The position numbers were made by a program, and so were the translations under genes. The notes under the pieces are model-generated. The model worked only from the letters and a program-made list of their open reading frames with translations, did no database searches and was not told where the DNA came from. DNA of 64,000 nt, taken from Sporothrix humicola (taxonomy: Eukaryota; Ascomycota; Sordariomycetes; Ophiostomatales; Ophiostomataceae). The stretch is from assembly GCA_021396245.1 (NCBI GenBank), contig WNYE01000117.1, positions 1-64,000 of the forward strand. The letters run 5' to 3'. Shown piece after piece: positions 12,768 to 24,618 of this stretch. Position 1 is the first letter of the stretch; each line of letters starts with the position of its first letter.

Positions 12768-13297
12768 TGGTGGGAAATGGTGGGAAATGGTGAGACTGGC
12801 TCGGGAAATAGAAAAGTCCGATCACACGTCGTCACCAAAGACACGACAAAAGAGGGAAGAAGGAAGGAGCATGTCAAGAGATGCATGAAATGAGAAGGGG
12901 GAAAAATAAGAAAAGAGTTTAACGAAACAAATAACCATAAAACAAAAGGAGAAAAGGACAAAAAGACAAAAGTAAGACGAAAGACGACGCCCTATGATAA
13001 GACGAGGTTGAGCACTTCTCCACAGACAAAAGGGCCTGCCTTCCTCTGACCTTCTCACGACTTTCCTTATTAATCTCGTCGACAACACCACAGCACCACA
13101 TCATCACATCATCGACATCATCTTGCATCTGGGAATAGATTGCCAGGCCAAGACTTTCGAGATTGCGTTCCTTCCTCTTTGGTCCGTCTCCTTTTATACA
13201 CTTGTGCATCCTGTGCACACAAGTCCGCACCTGCCCGTTCTGGCCCACTGCGCGCCTGCTCGTTCTGCTCGGGCAGCTGCTTCCCCCGCCAGCCACC

Positions 13298-16096
13298 ATG
13301 TCGCAGAACGCACCTGCCCTCGCGCCAGCGCCTGCACCTGCCTCGCCAGACAGTGCGCCAGCCGCGCCTTCCCAGACCCCGAAGACCACTGCCGCTCCTG
13401 CCCCTTCCACAGAACGCGTCCTGGCGTGTGTCATGTGCCAGCAGCGCAAGGTCAAGTGCAACCGCAAGTTCCCCTGCAACAATTGCATTCGTCTCGGCGT
13501 CTCGTGCGTGCCCGCCACCCTCAACCCTCGACGCCGCCGCCGCCGTTTCCCCGAACGCGAGCTGCTGGACCGCGTGCGGCGCTACGAGGCGCTGCTGCGG
13601 CAGAACCATGTGCGGTTTGACTCCCTGTTCGAAGAGACCGTCGGCGGGCCCGATCCAGAGAAGGAGGACGACTCCCATGACGCGTCCCACGACACCCACG
13701 ATGCAGCATCCTCCCTTGCTGCTCTCCGACAGAGTGGCGGCTCGAGCCGAAGACGAGCGGTTCACGACGACGAGATGATGGTGGACTCGGACGGAGACGA
13801 AGCTGGCCCATCTGGGGCTGGATCTCGACTAGCAGTCAAGACTGGATCCTCGGATGCTGGCCACTCTCCAGTCCCACCTGCTTCTTCATCAACAACGGCA
13901 CAAACCCCAGAACATGCCCCTGACACACCGAGCGAGCGCCGTGCTGAGGCCATCAACTTCTGGAAGGCCATCCGCAAGGGCTTCTATGTCCCGGCCAACG
14001 CAGGGGACGGCAAAATCATCACACCAGAAAGCAACGCGGCCCCTTCTGAGAATAACAATAACAACAACGACACATCGACAGCCCACGATGACGGCAACAG
14101 CTCCGACTCGGACGCGTCTGACGAGGTCCGCCACAGCAGCGCGGCCCTGCGTGAAATGTGGGCTCGCCAGATGGGCAGCTCGGGCAGTCTCTTTTTTCGG
14201 GGTCCGCACAGGACGCTGGGCAATGTGACGGCATTGCACCCGGACCCCGTCCAGATCTTCCGGCTATGGCAGATCTACCTGCAGAACGTCGACCCGCTGC
14301 TCAAGATCACACACACGCCGACGCTCCAGGGACGCATCGTCGAGGCCGCCAGCAATTTGGAGGGTATCGACCCGACTCTCGAGGCCCTGCTGTTTGCCAT
14401 CTACTGCGTGGCCGTCCACAGCATGGCACCGTCCGACTGCCAGGCCACGTTTGGCTCGTCCAAGGACGACTTGCTCATTACGTACCAGCCGGCGTGCGAG
14501 CAGGCCTTGCTGAACGCCGGATTTCTGAGAACATCCGAGCGCGACTGTCTGGCCGCCTTTTTCTTGTATCTCATCTCCCTCGGGCACTCCATCGACCACC
14601 GCTCGCTCTACTCGATGCTCGGCGTCGGCATGCGCGTCGCCCAGGCCATGCAGATCAACAACGAGCTCGGCCCCGGCAGTGGCATCAAGCTGTCGCCGCT
14701 CGAGGCCGAAATGCGCCGCCGTCTCTGGTGGGCCATGGCGCTCTTTGACGCCCGCATCAGCGAGCTCACAAACCACAGCCCCACCATGCTCGATCCGACC
14801 TGGGACTGTCGTTTGTTGTTGAATGCCAATGACTTTGATTTCCGGCCCGAGCTGAAAGAGCCGCCCGTGTCAGCGTCAGCAGCTGGCGGCAGAGGGGCCG
14901 TGTCGTCCGAGGCGTTGTTTGCCGTCGTGCGCAGCGAGCTCGGCAATGCCATGCGCCACATGGAGTACTATTTGGCATTGTCGAATCCGGCCCTGAAACA
15001 CATGGCAAAGGACCGCGAGTATGTCGCCCAGGCCCAAGCTGGAGTTACAACCACCCACCCCCCGCGGATGCCCGAGTTTGCCGAGATCAACGCGCTCGAG
15101 GACATGATCCACGACAAGTACCTGCAGTATTGCGACCCCGCCAACGGCCTGCACTTTATGACCATCTGGACGGCCAAAGGCTTCATTGCAAAGTGCCGCC
15201 TGATCAAGTTCTTCTCGCGGTATGCCAACGGCAAGGCCAGCTCGAGCACGAACGCAAACACTCCTTCATCCTCGACGCCCACCGACAACCCGTCAACTCC
15301 TTCAGCACAGCACTCTTCGTCTTCATCCGTGTCTCCATCTGAAGCCATGCGCGACTCTGCCCTCGCCGACGCACTAACCGTCATCGAGAGCGACTCCAAG
15401 ATTATGATGTCGCCCCTCACCCGCCGCTACCGCTGGCTGCTGCACCTCTACTTCCCGCTGCCCGCCTACATTTTCGTCACGCAAGAACTGGCCAGCCGTA
15501 TTTCGGGCGCCCGCGCCACCCACGCCTGGGCCGCCATGAACGACAACTACGAGGCCCGCTTCGCCCTCACCGACAGCGAGGACCGCTACATGTTAAAAAT
15601 GTTTGCCAGCACGATCCTGCTGGCATGGAACGCCTGCGAGGCGCGGTCGCGCGCGGCCGGCGAGCCACAGCCGTCACAGCCGCCCGAGATGATTTTGAGA
15701 GTCCAAAAGCACCTGGAAGAGGCCAAGCAGGCGAGCGAAAACCAGGCGGAGGCCACCGCCCCCAATATGTTACTAGATCCAGGCAACGGAGGCGCAGGTG
15801 TTGGCGGCCCTGAGGTGTCGGGTGTCATGGGCGGCGGCTTTGCTACGAGTCTGTCCATGGATCTTGGCCAGCCGGGGGGCGGACTGACGGGTTCTCTCTT
15901 CGGAGGAGGGCCACCAGGAAGCGGCCCGCCGAGTGTGAATGCGAGTGCCTTTGGAGGCGCAACACCGCCAGCCCCGCCGCTGTTCCCGAGCCCCAACCTG
16001 GGCGGCGGCCTCGGGTTTGGCATGGGCAACATGGGCAACTGGCCGCCGATGCCGATGCCCTGGAACTGGGGTCCGAGGCCGAGCTGGGGGGGATGA
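13298..16096 (+). CDS. Zn2Cys6 fungal-specific transcription factor
   Basis: Nuclear DNA-binding regulator of 932 aa in a single exon. The start is the ATG in the context GCCACCATGT; in-frame codons upstream to 13163 are not ATG-initiated and fall in leader. The Zn2Cys6 cluster is at residues 44-70 (C44, C47, C54, C60, C63, C70), followed by a basic RRRRRR stretch and a short linker helix (ELLDRVRRYEALL). An acidic, Ser-rich linker precedes the fungal-specific TF domain (PF04082-like), from roughly residue 315 (DPVQIFRLWQIYL) to 540, with the typical RRRLWWAMALFDAR helix. The C-terminus is Gly/Pro/Met-rich. The MFS exporter starts 744 bp downstream in the same direction, so a regulatory link is possible but unproven. 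Confidence 0.93.
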   Translation: MSQNAPALAPAPAPASPDSAPAAPSQTPKTTAAPAPSTERVLACVMCQQRKVKCNRKFPCNNCIRLGVSCVPATLNPRRRRRRFPERELLDRVRRYEALLRQNHVRFDSLFEETVGGPDPEKEDDSHDASHDTHDAASSLAALRQSGGSSRRRAVHDDEMMVDSDGDEAGPSGAGSRLAVKTGSSDAGHSPVPPASSSTTAQTPEHAPDTPSERRAEAINFWKAIRKGFYVPANAGDGKIITPESNAAPSENNNNNNDTSTAHDDGNSSDSDASDEVRHSSAALREMWARQMGSSGSLFFRGPHRTLGNVTALHPDPVQIFRLWQIYLQNVDPLLKITHTPTLQGRIVEAASNLEGIDPTLEALLFAIYCVAVHSMAPSDCQATFGSSKDDLLITYQPACEQALLNAGFLRTSERDCLAAFFLYLISLGHSIDHRSLYSMLGVGMRVAQAMQINNELGPGSGIKLSPLEAEMRRRLWWAMALFDARISELTNHSPTMLDPTWDCRLLLNANDFDFRPELKEPPVSASAAGGRGAVSSEALFAVVRSELGNAMRHMEYYLALSNPALKHMAKDREYVAQAQAGVTTTHPPRMPEFAEINALEDMIHDKYLQYCDPANGLHFMTIWTAKGFIAKCRLIKFFSRYANGKASSSTNANTPSSSTPTDNPSTPSAQHSSSSSVSPSEAMRDSALADALTVIESDSKIMMSPLTRRYRWLLHLYFPLPAYIFVTQELASRISGARATHAWAAMNDNYEARFALTDSEDRYMLKMFASTILLAWNACEARSRAAGEPQPSQPPEMILRVQKHLEEAKQASENQAEATAPNMLLDPGNGGAGVGGPEVSGVMGGGFATSLSMDLGQPGGGLTGSLFGGGPPGSGPPSVNASAFGGATPPAPPLFPSPNLGGGLGFGMGNMGNWPPMPMPWNWGPRPSWGG

Positions 16097-16839
16097 GAAA
16101 GGGAGAAGAAAATATGATATCATGATGAAAGCATTGTCCAATAAAAAAGTGTATATTAGTCTCGTGCAGCATTTGATTTTCATGTAAGGATGAATAAATA
16201 TGAGCTAATGACTTGACTGAATTGAAAGACCCGAGCTCGAAGTAGTAGAGGCGAGCAAGGTTCTCTTGTTGACGGAACAAACCGACTTGGCAGTTTGTTG
16301 CATTTTGTTAGAGTCGGGAAATTCTATCGCCCGAGCTTGCTGGGCGAATGATAGCGCGTAAAAGGTCGAGTCAACAAGCCTTTTCAGGGGCAGCACCCAA
16401 CCTTTAAGCGTCTCGGGCGATTGTAGTGACCGACAGGGCCTTACCAGCGCCACTACGACATACTAGTCCTGTTGGATCCAGCTCGACTTACACCCAGGAA
16501 TGGTCCAGAAATCATTTTGATATTGACTTTTCGAGTTTTTTTTTTTTTTTTCTCTCTCGACATTTTCTATCAAAAAGAAATACTTTTCTCCGACAAGGTC
16601 GACAAAAGGCCGAGATGAAAGTAAGACAGGGAGATCAAAGATGGGAGGCAAGATCGCCTACCAAGATATAAGTCGGAGGCTGTTGGCCTCGACCTCTGAT
16701 CTCATCTTTCGTTTCCTCGTTATTTATTATGTGCCATATAGAACGCCATTGATGAAAGACTCATCTTGTTCCTCATTCTCACATCTTATTGGCCTGCTAC
16801 CTTCCATCTCTCGCCATCTCATAATTGCCATCTCATATC
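16097..16839. other. Intergenic: regulator 3' flank and MFS promoter
   Basis: No gene seen. A T14-15 run lies near 16538-16552. The last 150 bp before the MFS start is CT/AT-mixed leader. Confidence 0.5.
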
Positions 16840-18628
16840 ATGGAAAAACACGACACCCCTCCGACATCTCCTCCGCCAACATCGGGCGATGACACGATCA
16901 AAAGCACAGATGCCTCTCCTGTCAGCGAAAGTAAAGATGAATCATCCCAAGTTGACGTCGAGAAGCAGTCACCCCCGACAACTTCCGACGAAACGCCGGC
17001 CACGGCCAAGCCCAAGCTGATATTGCTCCTCGTGTCGGTCATGACGAGCATGTTCCTGGTTGCCCTCGACCGTACCATCATCTCGACTGCCATCCCGCAA
17101 ATCACCGACGAGTTCCACTCGCTGCCCGACGTCGGCTGGTACGGCAGTGCCTACCTGCTGACATGCTGTTCTTTCCAGCTGCTGTACGGCAAGATCTACA
17201 CGTTCTATCCCATCAAGTGGGTGTTTCTGTTCAGCATCACGCTGTTCGAGCTCGGATCGACCGTCTGTGGTGCATCACCATCATCGGCAGGCTTTATTGT
17301 CGGACGAGCCATTGCCGGCGTCGGTGCCGCGGGTATTTTCGCCGGGTCGATCGTCTGCATTGTGCACGCCGTGCCGCTTGAGAAACGGCCGCGCATCCAG
17401 GGCCTCTTTGGCGCCGTCTTTGGGCTGTCGTCGATTGTCGGACCTCTCATCGGCGGCGGCTTCACCAGCAACGTCTCCTGGCGGTGGTGTTTTTATATTA
17501 ATCTGCCATTTGGTGGCATCGCGATCGCCGTGATTCTGTACTGTCTCGACGTGCCGGACAACGACAACGCCCAGAAACCGTGGCAGGCCAAACTGAAACA
17601 GCTCGACGCGCTGGGAACATCAGCCCTAATTCCCGGTGTCGTGTCTCTGCTGCTGGCCCTGCAATGGGGCGGCCAGACGTACGCATGGAACGACCGCCGA
17701 ATCATTGCCCTTTTGGTCCTTGCGGGCGTGCTGTTGATCGCCTTTGTGGCCGTCCAGCTTTGGAAGGGCGACACCGCCACGATCCCGCCGCGCATTTTCA
17801 AGAGTCGGACCATCGTGGCCTCGGTCTGGTGCGCCGTCAACACGGGCTGTTCCCAGTACATTTATGGTAGGCCACATGTCATACTTTAAATATTTACTTT
17901 CACCCTTAACTTGATTGCTAATGCTACGCACCCATCCAGTGTACTTTCTCCCCGTCTGGTTCCAGTCCATCAAGGGCTCTTCCGCCTTCCATTCCGGCCT
18001 CCAGCTTTTACCTTTGATGCTCTCCATGGTCTTGGCCGTCATCTTCAACGGCTTCTGCACCCAAAAGATTGGCTACTACACGCCCCTGGCCATTGCCGGT
18101 GCCTGCCTCATGGCCGTTGCTTCTGGGCTCCTGACAGCGTTGCAGGTCGACACCACCACCGGCCGCTGGATCGGCTACCAGATTCTCTATGGCTTCGGCA
18201 TGGGCCTCGCCTTTCAGGCGCCTAACCTGGCCATCCAGACTGTCCTGCCGCGCAAGGATGTCCCCGTTGGCACCTCCTTACTTTTCTTTAGTCAGTTACT
18301 TGGCGCCACCGTCATCGTCTCCATCGGCACAAACGTGTTGGATAACACGCTCGTCAAGAAATTCAGCGGCCTGCCCGGCTTCGACCCGAAAATGGTCACT
18401 TCTGGCGGTGCCACAGCACTGCTGGACGAGCTGCCAGCCGACGTGCGCTCACTGGCGCTTCCCCTCTACAACGAAGCCCTAAGGAGTGTGTTTTATATCG
18501 GTCTGGCAGTGTCTGCTCTTTCCATTTTCGGCGCTGCCTCGCTCGAGTGGAAGAGCATACTCAAAAAGGGGCCAATGGGTCCTCCTGGAGCGAAGGGAGA
18601 TGCTTCTCTAGCAGAGGAGAAAAGATAG
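16840..18628 (+). CDS. MFS exporter, DHA2-type 14-TM drug/toxin:H+ antiporter
   Basis: Plasma- or vacuolar-membrane efflux pump of 571 aa. Exons are 16840..17866 and 17940..18628. The 73-bp intron rejoins IY|VYFLPVWFQ. The start is the first ATG (MEKHDTPP); codons upstream to 16825 begin with TTG. A charged cytosolic N-terminus of ~58 residues precedes TM1 (LILLLVSVMTSMFLVALD), which carries the LDRTIISTAIPQI signature of the DHA2 family. Motif A/C-like sequences follow (GRAIAGVGAAG, GPLIGGGFT). About 14 hydrophobic segments are visible, with a short Lys-rich tail. Relatives export toxins or antifungals, but none of these can be assigned here. It lies directly downstream of a Zn2Cys6 regulator. 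Confidence 0.93.
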
Positions 18629-19541
18629 ACGACAAGGAAATAGAAAAGGCGATGTCAGGTGGTGGTCTGAATAAGGAGACTGAAAAGGTGTAGGCCGGTG
18701 AGCGCGTGTTTGATACCTGGCTTGTATAATAGACGGTCGTACATTTCTCCCCTCTTTCTTTTGTTTGGGTTGTCCTCTCCCTCCTTCTCTCCTTTATTCT
18801 CTTTTGGTTATTATTATTTCATTGTGTAATAGATTAGATACCGCTCCAACAGGCACAAGGACAATAGAACATGTCCTGCAGAAAAAGAAAAGAAAAAGAA
18901 AAGAAAAGAAAAGAAAAAAGGCGAACATACACTTTATCCTCTACATGCACAATGGGAGAGTCCATAGGAATTTGCAATAAAAACAAAAAGTAATATAAGA
19001 TATACGTTGGATGATAATAAATCTGATGAGACACACAATGTAAGAAGCAAGAGAAAATGGAAATTTAAAAGGAAAACAATCAAACAAAACCCAGGTACAG
19101 TTCCCTCTAGAGACAACCCATTTCAAAAAAGCAAAAAAGGCGACATAAGACAAGAATAAGACAAGAGAAAAAAGAATAAGCGTCCCGTCCGACGAACCGA
19201 CAGAAAAGCAAATGATTGAGGAAAAGACCAGGGCCCGAAAAGGACAGACAGGATCATGTACAAGAGAGAGGAGGGAGAAGAGGCGAGAAGACGAGATGAA
19301 CAGATGACATGACTTGCAGGACAGAAGAGATTCCGCAATGTGGATTACTGCGAGATCCTGTTGCCAAGCAAGGCCATATCGTCTGGAGGGTGGGTGTATT
19401 TTTTGGCCTTTTTTGCAAACAAGAAACGGGGGGTAAAATATAAAACGCCATCATTATGATTATTTTTTCCTTGTGCTCGTCTCATGAGAAAGGGAAAGAG
19501 GGGATGCAAAGGGACGTGCTGGTCAACTGCTCGCCATCGGA
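18629..19541. other. Convergent 3' interval
   Basis: 3' flanks of the MFS gene (+) and the mannosyltransferase gene (-). It contains an (AAAAG)n-type microsatellite at 18881-18920. No coding frame is credible. Confidence 0.5.
18881..18920. repeat. AAAAG microsatellite
   Basis: About 40 bp of imperfect AAAAG/AAAAAG units downstream of the MFS gene. Confidence 0.75.
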
Positions 19542-21195
19542 CTAAGGGCTGGCCCAACCGCCGGCGATATCGACCCACTCGGCCAGACAGCTGCCCTCCT
19601 TGCCCTCGACATCCACGATATCCGTGTCGCAGCGGCACCGGCAGCCCACTCCGTTCACCTTGGGGTCGTCGAACTGGTCCCAGTACTTGTCTTCTTCTAT
19701 CCGCTTGCGCTCGTCCAGCGTCGTCTTCTCCAGGTACGGGGGGCGCGGCAGCTGTCTTGCCGGCGCGTTCGCCGGGCAGTGCTGGATCGTTGTGTGGCGG
19801 TAGCCAAAGTCGCGGAAGTAGTGGATGTCGCGCGGCGCCAGCAGCGCGCCCGCCGCCAACGAGTGGATGGGCGCGTCGCCCCACCGCTCCATCCAGAACC
19901 CGCCGCTGCGGTCCATCATCTCGAAGAAGTCCTCGTACTCCTTGCTCCGGAAAAAGTCGAGCCGTGCAATCTCAAAGTTGGACCAGAAATGGCACATGTT
20001 GTACTTTTCGCCCTCCATGTTCTCCGGGTCGATCTCCTCCTGCTTCTTGCGCGCCTTTTCGGCGCGAAGCACCTCGTCGGGCAGCGGTGCCTTGTACTTG
20101 GGGTCGTCGGGAGACAGAATCTCCGGCTCGTCCTTTTCCGGCTGCGGCTCGACAAACATCTCCCACAGGCCCTTGGAGGTCAGGTTGTTCATGCGCTTGT
20201 AGGCCGATGCGTAGCGGAACATGTTGGGCACGGTTTCGCGCAGTTCCTTGACGGCAATCGTGAAGCCGTACGTCTTGTTGGCTTCGATCATGGCCAGGAA
20301 GGGGTCGTAGGTGATGTCGCAGAAGTACTTGATCTCCGGCTCCAACCGCCAGTACCACTCGTATTTCGCCAGGAGCTCGTGCTTGTAAAAGAAGCTAGAG
20401 GTGTTAGTGGCGTAGCTAGATGATGAAAGTAAAGCGAATATGGACTTACCCAGAGTAGAACCGACACATGGCGTGGTAGCTCTCGAGACCGCCGTACATG
20501 ACGGCCGCGTCGCCCTGCTTGGCAATACCCTCCTTGGCAATCTTGGGGTCGATCCAGTCGGGGAAGCCCCACATGTCGGCGCCGACCTTGCCAAACTCAA
20601 TGTTGGACGTCGTGTAGTTGCGGACGGTGTCCTTGAAGGTCTGGTTGAAGTCGCCATCGTTAAGGAAGACATAGGGGTAGTGGTACCAGCGGTTGAAGTG
20701 ACGCTCGATCGACTTCATCGACTGGATCACACCGTCCAGCTCCTTGTTGCGGGCGAGCACAACGAACGCAGCATTGGCGCGAGGCTGGCTGGTGTCGGGC
20801 TCGAGACAGCCGCTGACAAACACCTTGTCGTGTTGTTCGCTGATTTTGCTGGGGGTGTTAGGACGGAATCAATTTGAATCGTTGAATCACGCATCAGCTT
20901 ACCGAATAGACGGAGGAGCACCGGCGGGCATTAATATCCGGCCGGGCGAGTTGGGGTGCTTGACAAAGAGCACGAGAATGAGAATGACGACAATGCAAGG
21001 GAAGAGAATGACGACACCCAGGGGCACGGAGATGCTCGAGTTGCCTCTTAACCGCAGCGGGCGGCGGAAGAACTCGAGGCGCGCCCACAGCTTTCCGGTC
21101 CGCGTCTTGTTGCGCGTCTTGCTATTGTCGGCAGACGGCAGCTGTGGCGTCCGGGCCGCCGGGATGTACCGGGACACCCGCCGGACGATATCCAT
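19542..21195 (-). CDS. GT15 alpha-1,2-mannosyltransferase (KRE2/MNT1/KTR family)
   Basis: Golgi type II membrane enzyme that adds alpha-1,2-mannose from GDP-mannose to O- and N-glycans. Exons (minus strand) are 21195..20903, 20848..20450 and 20394..19542, giving 514 aa. The 54- and 55-bp introns join SIR|KISEQ and FYSG|FFYKHE. A basic cytosolic tail precedes one TM helix at residues ~57-79. The lumenal catalytic domain has the family signatures: RANAAFVVLARN, YPYVFLNDGDF, MYGGLESYHAMCRFYSGFFY, and YNMCHFWSNFEIARLDFFRS (around 360-380), followed by RSGGFWMERWGDAPIH. The Cys-rich end (GCRCRCDTD) and the acidic insert before YNMCHFW point towards the KTR4-like branch, but this is tentative. Confidence 0.93.
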
Positions 21196-22985
21196 GATTG
21201 CGTCCGGGAGGTGAGAAGGGGGAGGATGTCGTCAATCGTAGCTTGTGCCTCGTCTGGTGGAATGGAAGACGTTTTTTGAGATCGAGATCTAAAAACACCA
21301 CAAGGGTTGCCGACACCGAAATGCAGAAGCTGTAAACGGAATTGCCGTAGCTCCTGGGCCAGCTATCGATTGGATGGATCGAAGACGCTGGACAAACTAG
21401 ATCGCGATGGATCTAGGGGAGAAAAGGGCAGGTGGTGGTCAAAAATGGATGACGATCACAAGGAAATCACTCGAGGCAGACAGGTGGCATCAAAAAAGAA
21501 GCCACCACAAAGCATCAAGCTTGTCTGCACCGCGTGTGTGTATCCGAGAAAAGGTCTGTTTTGAACGAGTGACAGGAAGCGAAAAGAAAGAGAATCGTCG
21601 CGCAACGAGGGAAAAGACAAGATCGCCAAGGAGTTCGGTTTTCGATTTCGGGGGCGTCAAAAGGCCAAAGGGGGCAAGACAAGAGCGCCTTTTACGGCGG
21701 GAGGCAAGCCTTGGGGACCTCAGTCGAAATCGGATGGGCGACCAGAGCGCCGCCGACGAAAAAAAGGAGGGTGATGGGTGTCGTCGGTGTCGATAACGAG
21801 ACGATTGGGGTTGGTTGAGAAAGGAAGAAGAGAAAAGTAGGGAGGAAAGGAAAAGTGTCGCGGCTGACGAGATACCAAGAGAATAGGGGAAAATGCAGGT
21901 ATGCGGATATGCAAGGGTTATCTCCCACTGCACTGAGTGCTGCACTGCACCTTGCACCTCAAAGGGAAGGGGCAACGGACAGCAAATCTCGACCAAGAAG
22001 GTGCGATGATGCTATTCTTGCACTTTTCGTTCTTGCTGTTGTCGTCGCTGTCCAAAAAGAGCAAGAATGCTCGATGCTCGTGTTGTTGGAGAATGAGAGC
22101 AAAAAACAGCAAAAAAAGAACAAAAAACAGAAGCCCCAAAAACACGAGTCGAAAAACAGGACAACCTCTAATTGACGTCTGAAGCCTGCTGTCTGGGTGT
22201 TCTGGGTCTGGCCCTGGCTGCCGTTCAGGACAGAATTCGTCAAAGGGGCAAATTTCGCAGGAAGGAGCCAGCCAGGAGCCAGAAAGCCAGATTGGAGGCA
22301 GGCACGGCAGGACCAGATTTCGAAGCGGGATCTGATTTAAATTTAATACCAAAAATAAATAGTTTAATCGGGTGCCCTGCCTTCCTTGTCCTTTCCCACG
22401 CACGCTAGAACGCCCCAACGCGTAATGAAAGTTTGCAGGCAGTCCCCACTTCCCAGTGCCCCTGGCAGCGTCTGAACGGGGGCGCTGTGATTGGTCAAAA
22501 GTGTCGATGGAGCATGTATGAAGCTGGTTGAACTTGCAATGGATAATGCACAGTGGGACAAAACAGTGGGCTTACACAGGGGTAAAACCACTAATTTTGG
22601 CAGACAGCAGCGCCAGAGAGCACCAAGAATACGCCAAAAATACCAAAGCAACAGCTAGAAACACCCAAGAAGACCCAAGAAGCACCGAAACCAGCGATCT
22701 TACTGTATGAAATGAGCAGGGCCCAGATGAAGCTTTTGACAAAATGAAAAAGATGACAGAGGACACGCGACCAAAAGACCAAAACATGCACCCCCTTTAG
22801 ATGTGCATACCATTGTGGAGTATGAGCACATACAACGGAAAGGAGAAGTCACATGAAGGACGTCCATGCTGACGGGGTCTAGATTCAAGTTGAAGCTTTT
22901 GTTTTGATATTGGATGTTTCTTGTTTAAGTTCGATATACTAACTTCGGATCAGATATATCAGAACCTCTTCAACACAGCCATCTC
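21196..22985. other. 1.8-kb intergenic region
   Basis: No supportable gene. Purine-rich on + at 21570-21880 (CT-rich leader in the sense of the mannosyltransferase). The remainder, up to the 3' end of the SDR at 22986, shows no recognisable element. Confidence 0.45.
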
Positions 22986-24101
22986 CTACTGTGCCTTTTT
23001 CTGCGCCGCCGTCTCTTCGATCTCCTTGGTGCGCCGAGCCATCATGACCTTTTTGAATACCGTGTCCAAGACCGACAAGGGCAACGGCCCCAGCGTCAAG
23101 TTCTGCAGCGCCTGTGGCAGATAGCCAATGACGATATCGCGACTGCTGCCCGTGCGAGCGAGAGCGGCGCTGGCCATGGTGGCCGCGTCCGGCTCTAGGA
23201 GTCGGGGCGGCGTCTTTGTGTGGCTGACACCCGTGACGACGCCGAACCGGACAGCCAACAACTTGGTGCCGGCGTGGCCAAGTGCCTCCAACTCCCTTCG
23301 AGCCATGCTCGTGGCGGCCAGCATGAGCACCTTGGACGCGGCATAGGGCGTGACAAAGGGCATGCCAAGGTCGGCGAGCGAGCCAATGTTCATAATCAGG
23401 GTGGGTGGCGACGGCGATGATGGCGACTGTGATGGCAGCTGTGACGACTGTCTGCGTCTATCCAACAGCTCAAGAACACGCGCCGTCAGCACCAGAGGGA
23501 AAACGCCGTTGAGCGTCATGCTCTCGACAATGTGGGCGCTCGACGTCTCGGCCAGCGAGCCGTACGTCGGGTTCGCCAGACCGCCGCCGGCATTGTTGAT
23601 GAGCACCGTCAGGTGGAGATCGGCCAAGTGCCGTTCAACCAGCTGGTCAATGACGAGCTCGGCCGTCGGCGGGTCGGCAACCATGTTGATCATGTTGCTG
23701 ACCGTGTTCGAGGGAGAGCATACTTTGGCGGCATCGGCCACGAACAGACGGAACTGCCGCTGCGGGTGCTTTTGCGAGAGCTTGTGGAGCACACCTCTCA
23801 GCTTGTCCTCGTTGCGGCCGTGCAGCACGACATTCAGCCCCGCGGCGGCCAGCTGGTCGGCAAACTCGACGCCGACGCCGTCCGAAGAGCCCGTCACCAG
23901 TGCCCACGGCGGGTTGCCGTCCTTGTCGTTGTAGACATAGCGGTGCAGCTGTGACGGCCTCGCGTAAACCGCAACGAAGCTGGCGATCTTGCAAAGAAAG
24001 TGGATGGCCTTGATGCCGGCATAGAGAACGGCCAGGCGCGTGATAGAGGCGGGCAGCCTGTCAAGGACAGACGTGACTGTTGTCACCATAGTAGGTGCCA
24101 T
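22986..24101 (-). CDS. Membrane-associated SDR resembling very-long-chain 3-ketoacyl-CoA / 17-beta-hydroxysteroid reductases
   Basis: NAD(P)H-dependent oxidoreductase of 371 aa in one exon. The start is the ATG at 24101 (MAPTMVTTV); the frame continues upstream only to a TTG codon. A hydrophobic N-terminal segment at residues ~22-46 looks like an ER anchor, as in KAR/IFA38 and HSD17B12. The classical SDR signatures are present: cofactor motif TGSSDGVG (70-77), NNAG (169-172), and catalytic Ser241, Tyr253 and Lys257 in GSLADLGMPFVTPYAASK. A Ser/Pro-rich insert (residues ~218-234) before the catalytic Ser is unusual for true ketoacyl reductases, so this may be a paralogue rather than the elongase subunit. 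It is 517 bp from the divergent DUF4604 gene. Confidence 0.88.
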   Translation of the reverse strand: MAPTMVTTVTSVLDRLPASITRLAVLYAGIKAIHFLCKIASFVAVYARPSQLHRYVYNDKDGNPPWALVTGSSDGVGVEFADQLAAAGLNVVLHGRNEDKLRGVLHKLSQKHPQRQFRLFVADAAKVCSPSNTVSNMINMVADPPTAELVIDQLVERHLADLHLTVLINNAGGGLANPTYGSLAETSSAHIVESMTLNGVFPLVLTARVLELLDRRRQSSQLPSQSPSSPSPPTLIMNIGSLADLGMPFVTPYAASKVLMLAATSMARRELEALGHAGTKLLAVRFGVVTGVSHTKTPPRLLEPDAATMASAALARTGSSRDIVIGYLPQALQNLTLGPLPLSVLDTVFKKVMMARRTKEIEETAAQKKAQ

Positions 24102-24618
24102 GGTCAGTGGTCTGAGAGCGTAATATATCGTAGGTTGTAAAAGAGTCGACTGGACAGCAGCCAAAGTTGATATCTGTGAAGAGATACTGTGTGCTCTTCA
24201 CGTCTCTCAACGTAATGAGGGGTATGTCGTACTGGAAATGTAGGAAATATTGGCCATGGAAAATCGAGTGACGAAAATCAATATTTCCCTAGGAAATAGC
24301 TAGTCAATATATGCGCGCACAGATGTACCGCTGGCAATCGATGCGATCGCTTGTGTAGCTTGGTTGAATCGCCGAATACAAGGCAATTCGTTGAATTTGT
24401 GTACGAGTGTAGGCGCTAAACTGCCTGCGCCTGAGGGCCTTCCAGGGCACTCAGGTCAATTACAGGGGCATCGTGCACAACCCAATTTGATTGGCTGTTC
24501 GCATTGCACAAGTGAACGTCAACTCAAAATATTGGACGGCGAAACATCTTCACAGCCTTGCCAAACAACCCACGCCCGCTGTCAACAAAACTTTCAACAG
24601 TCACGCCAACCACCCACC
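24102..24618. promoter_or_regulatory. Divergent promoter interval, SDR (-) / DUF4604 (+)
   Basis: 517 bp between two start codons, presumably holding both promoters. No specific motif was recognised. Confidence 0.45.

Larger units (their letters stand above)
9325..13297. other. 4-kb divergent intergenic region (subtilisin / Zn2Cys6 regulator)
   Basis: No supportable gene. The region holds purine-rich stretches (9390-9560 and 10313-10450), a perfect 10-bp inverted repeat at 11108-11117/11138-11147, four GGGCC-containing sites at 11155-11190, short degenerate CTTGCAACGAC-type repeats around 11352-11402, a CGGAGTAT at 11099, and a tandem repeat at 12724-12767. The last ~300 bp is CT-rich leader of the regulator. 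Confidence 0.5.
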
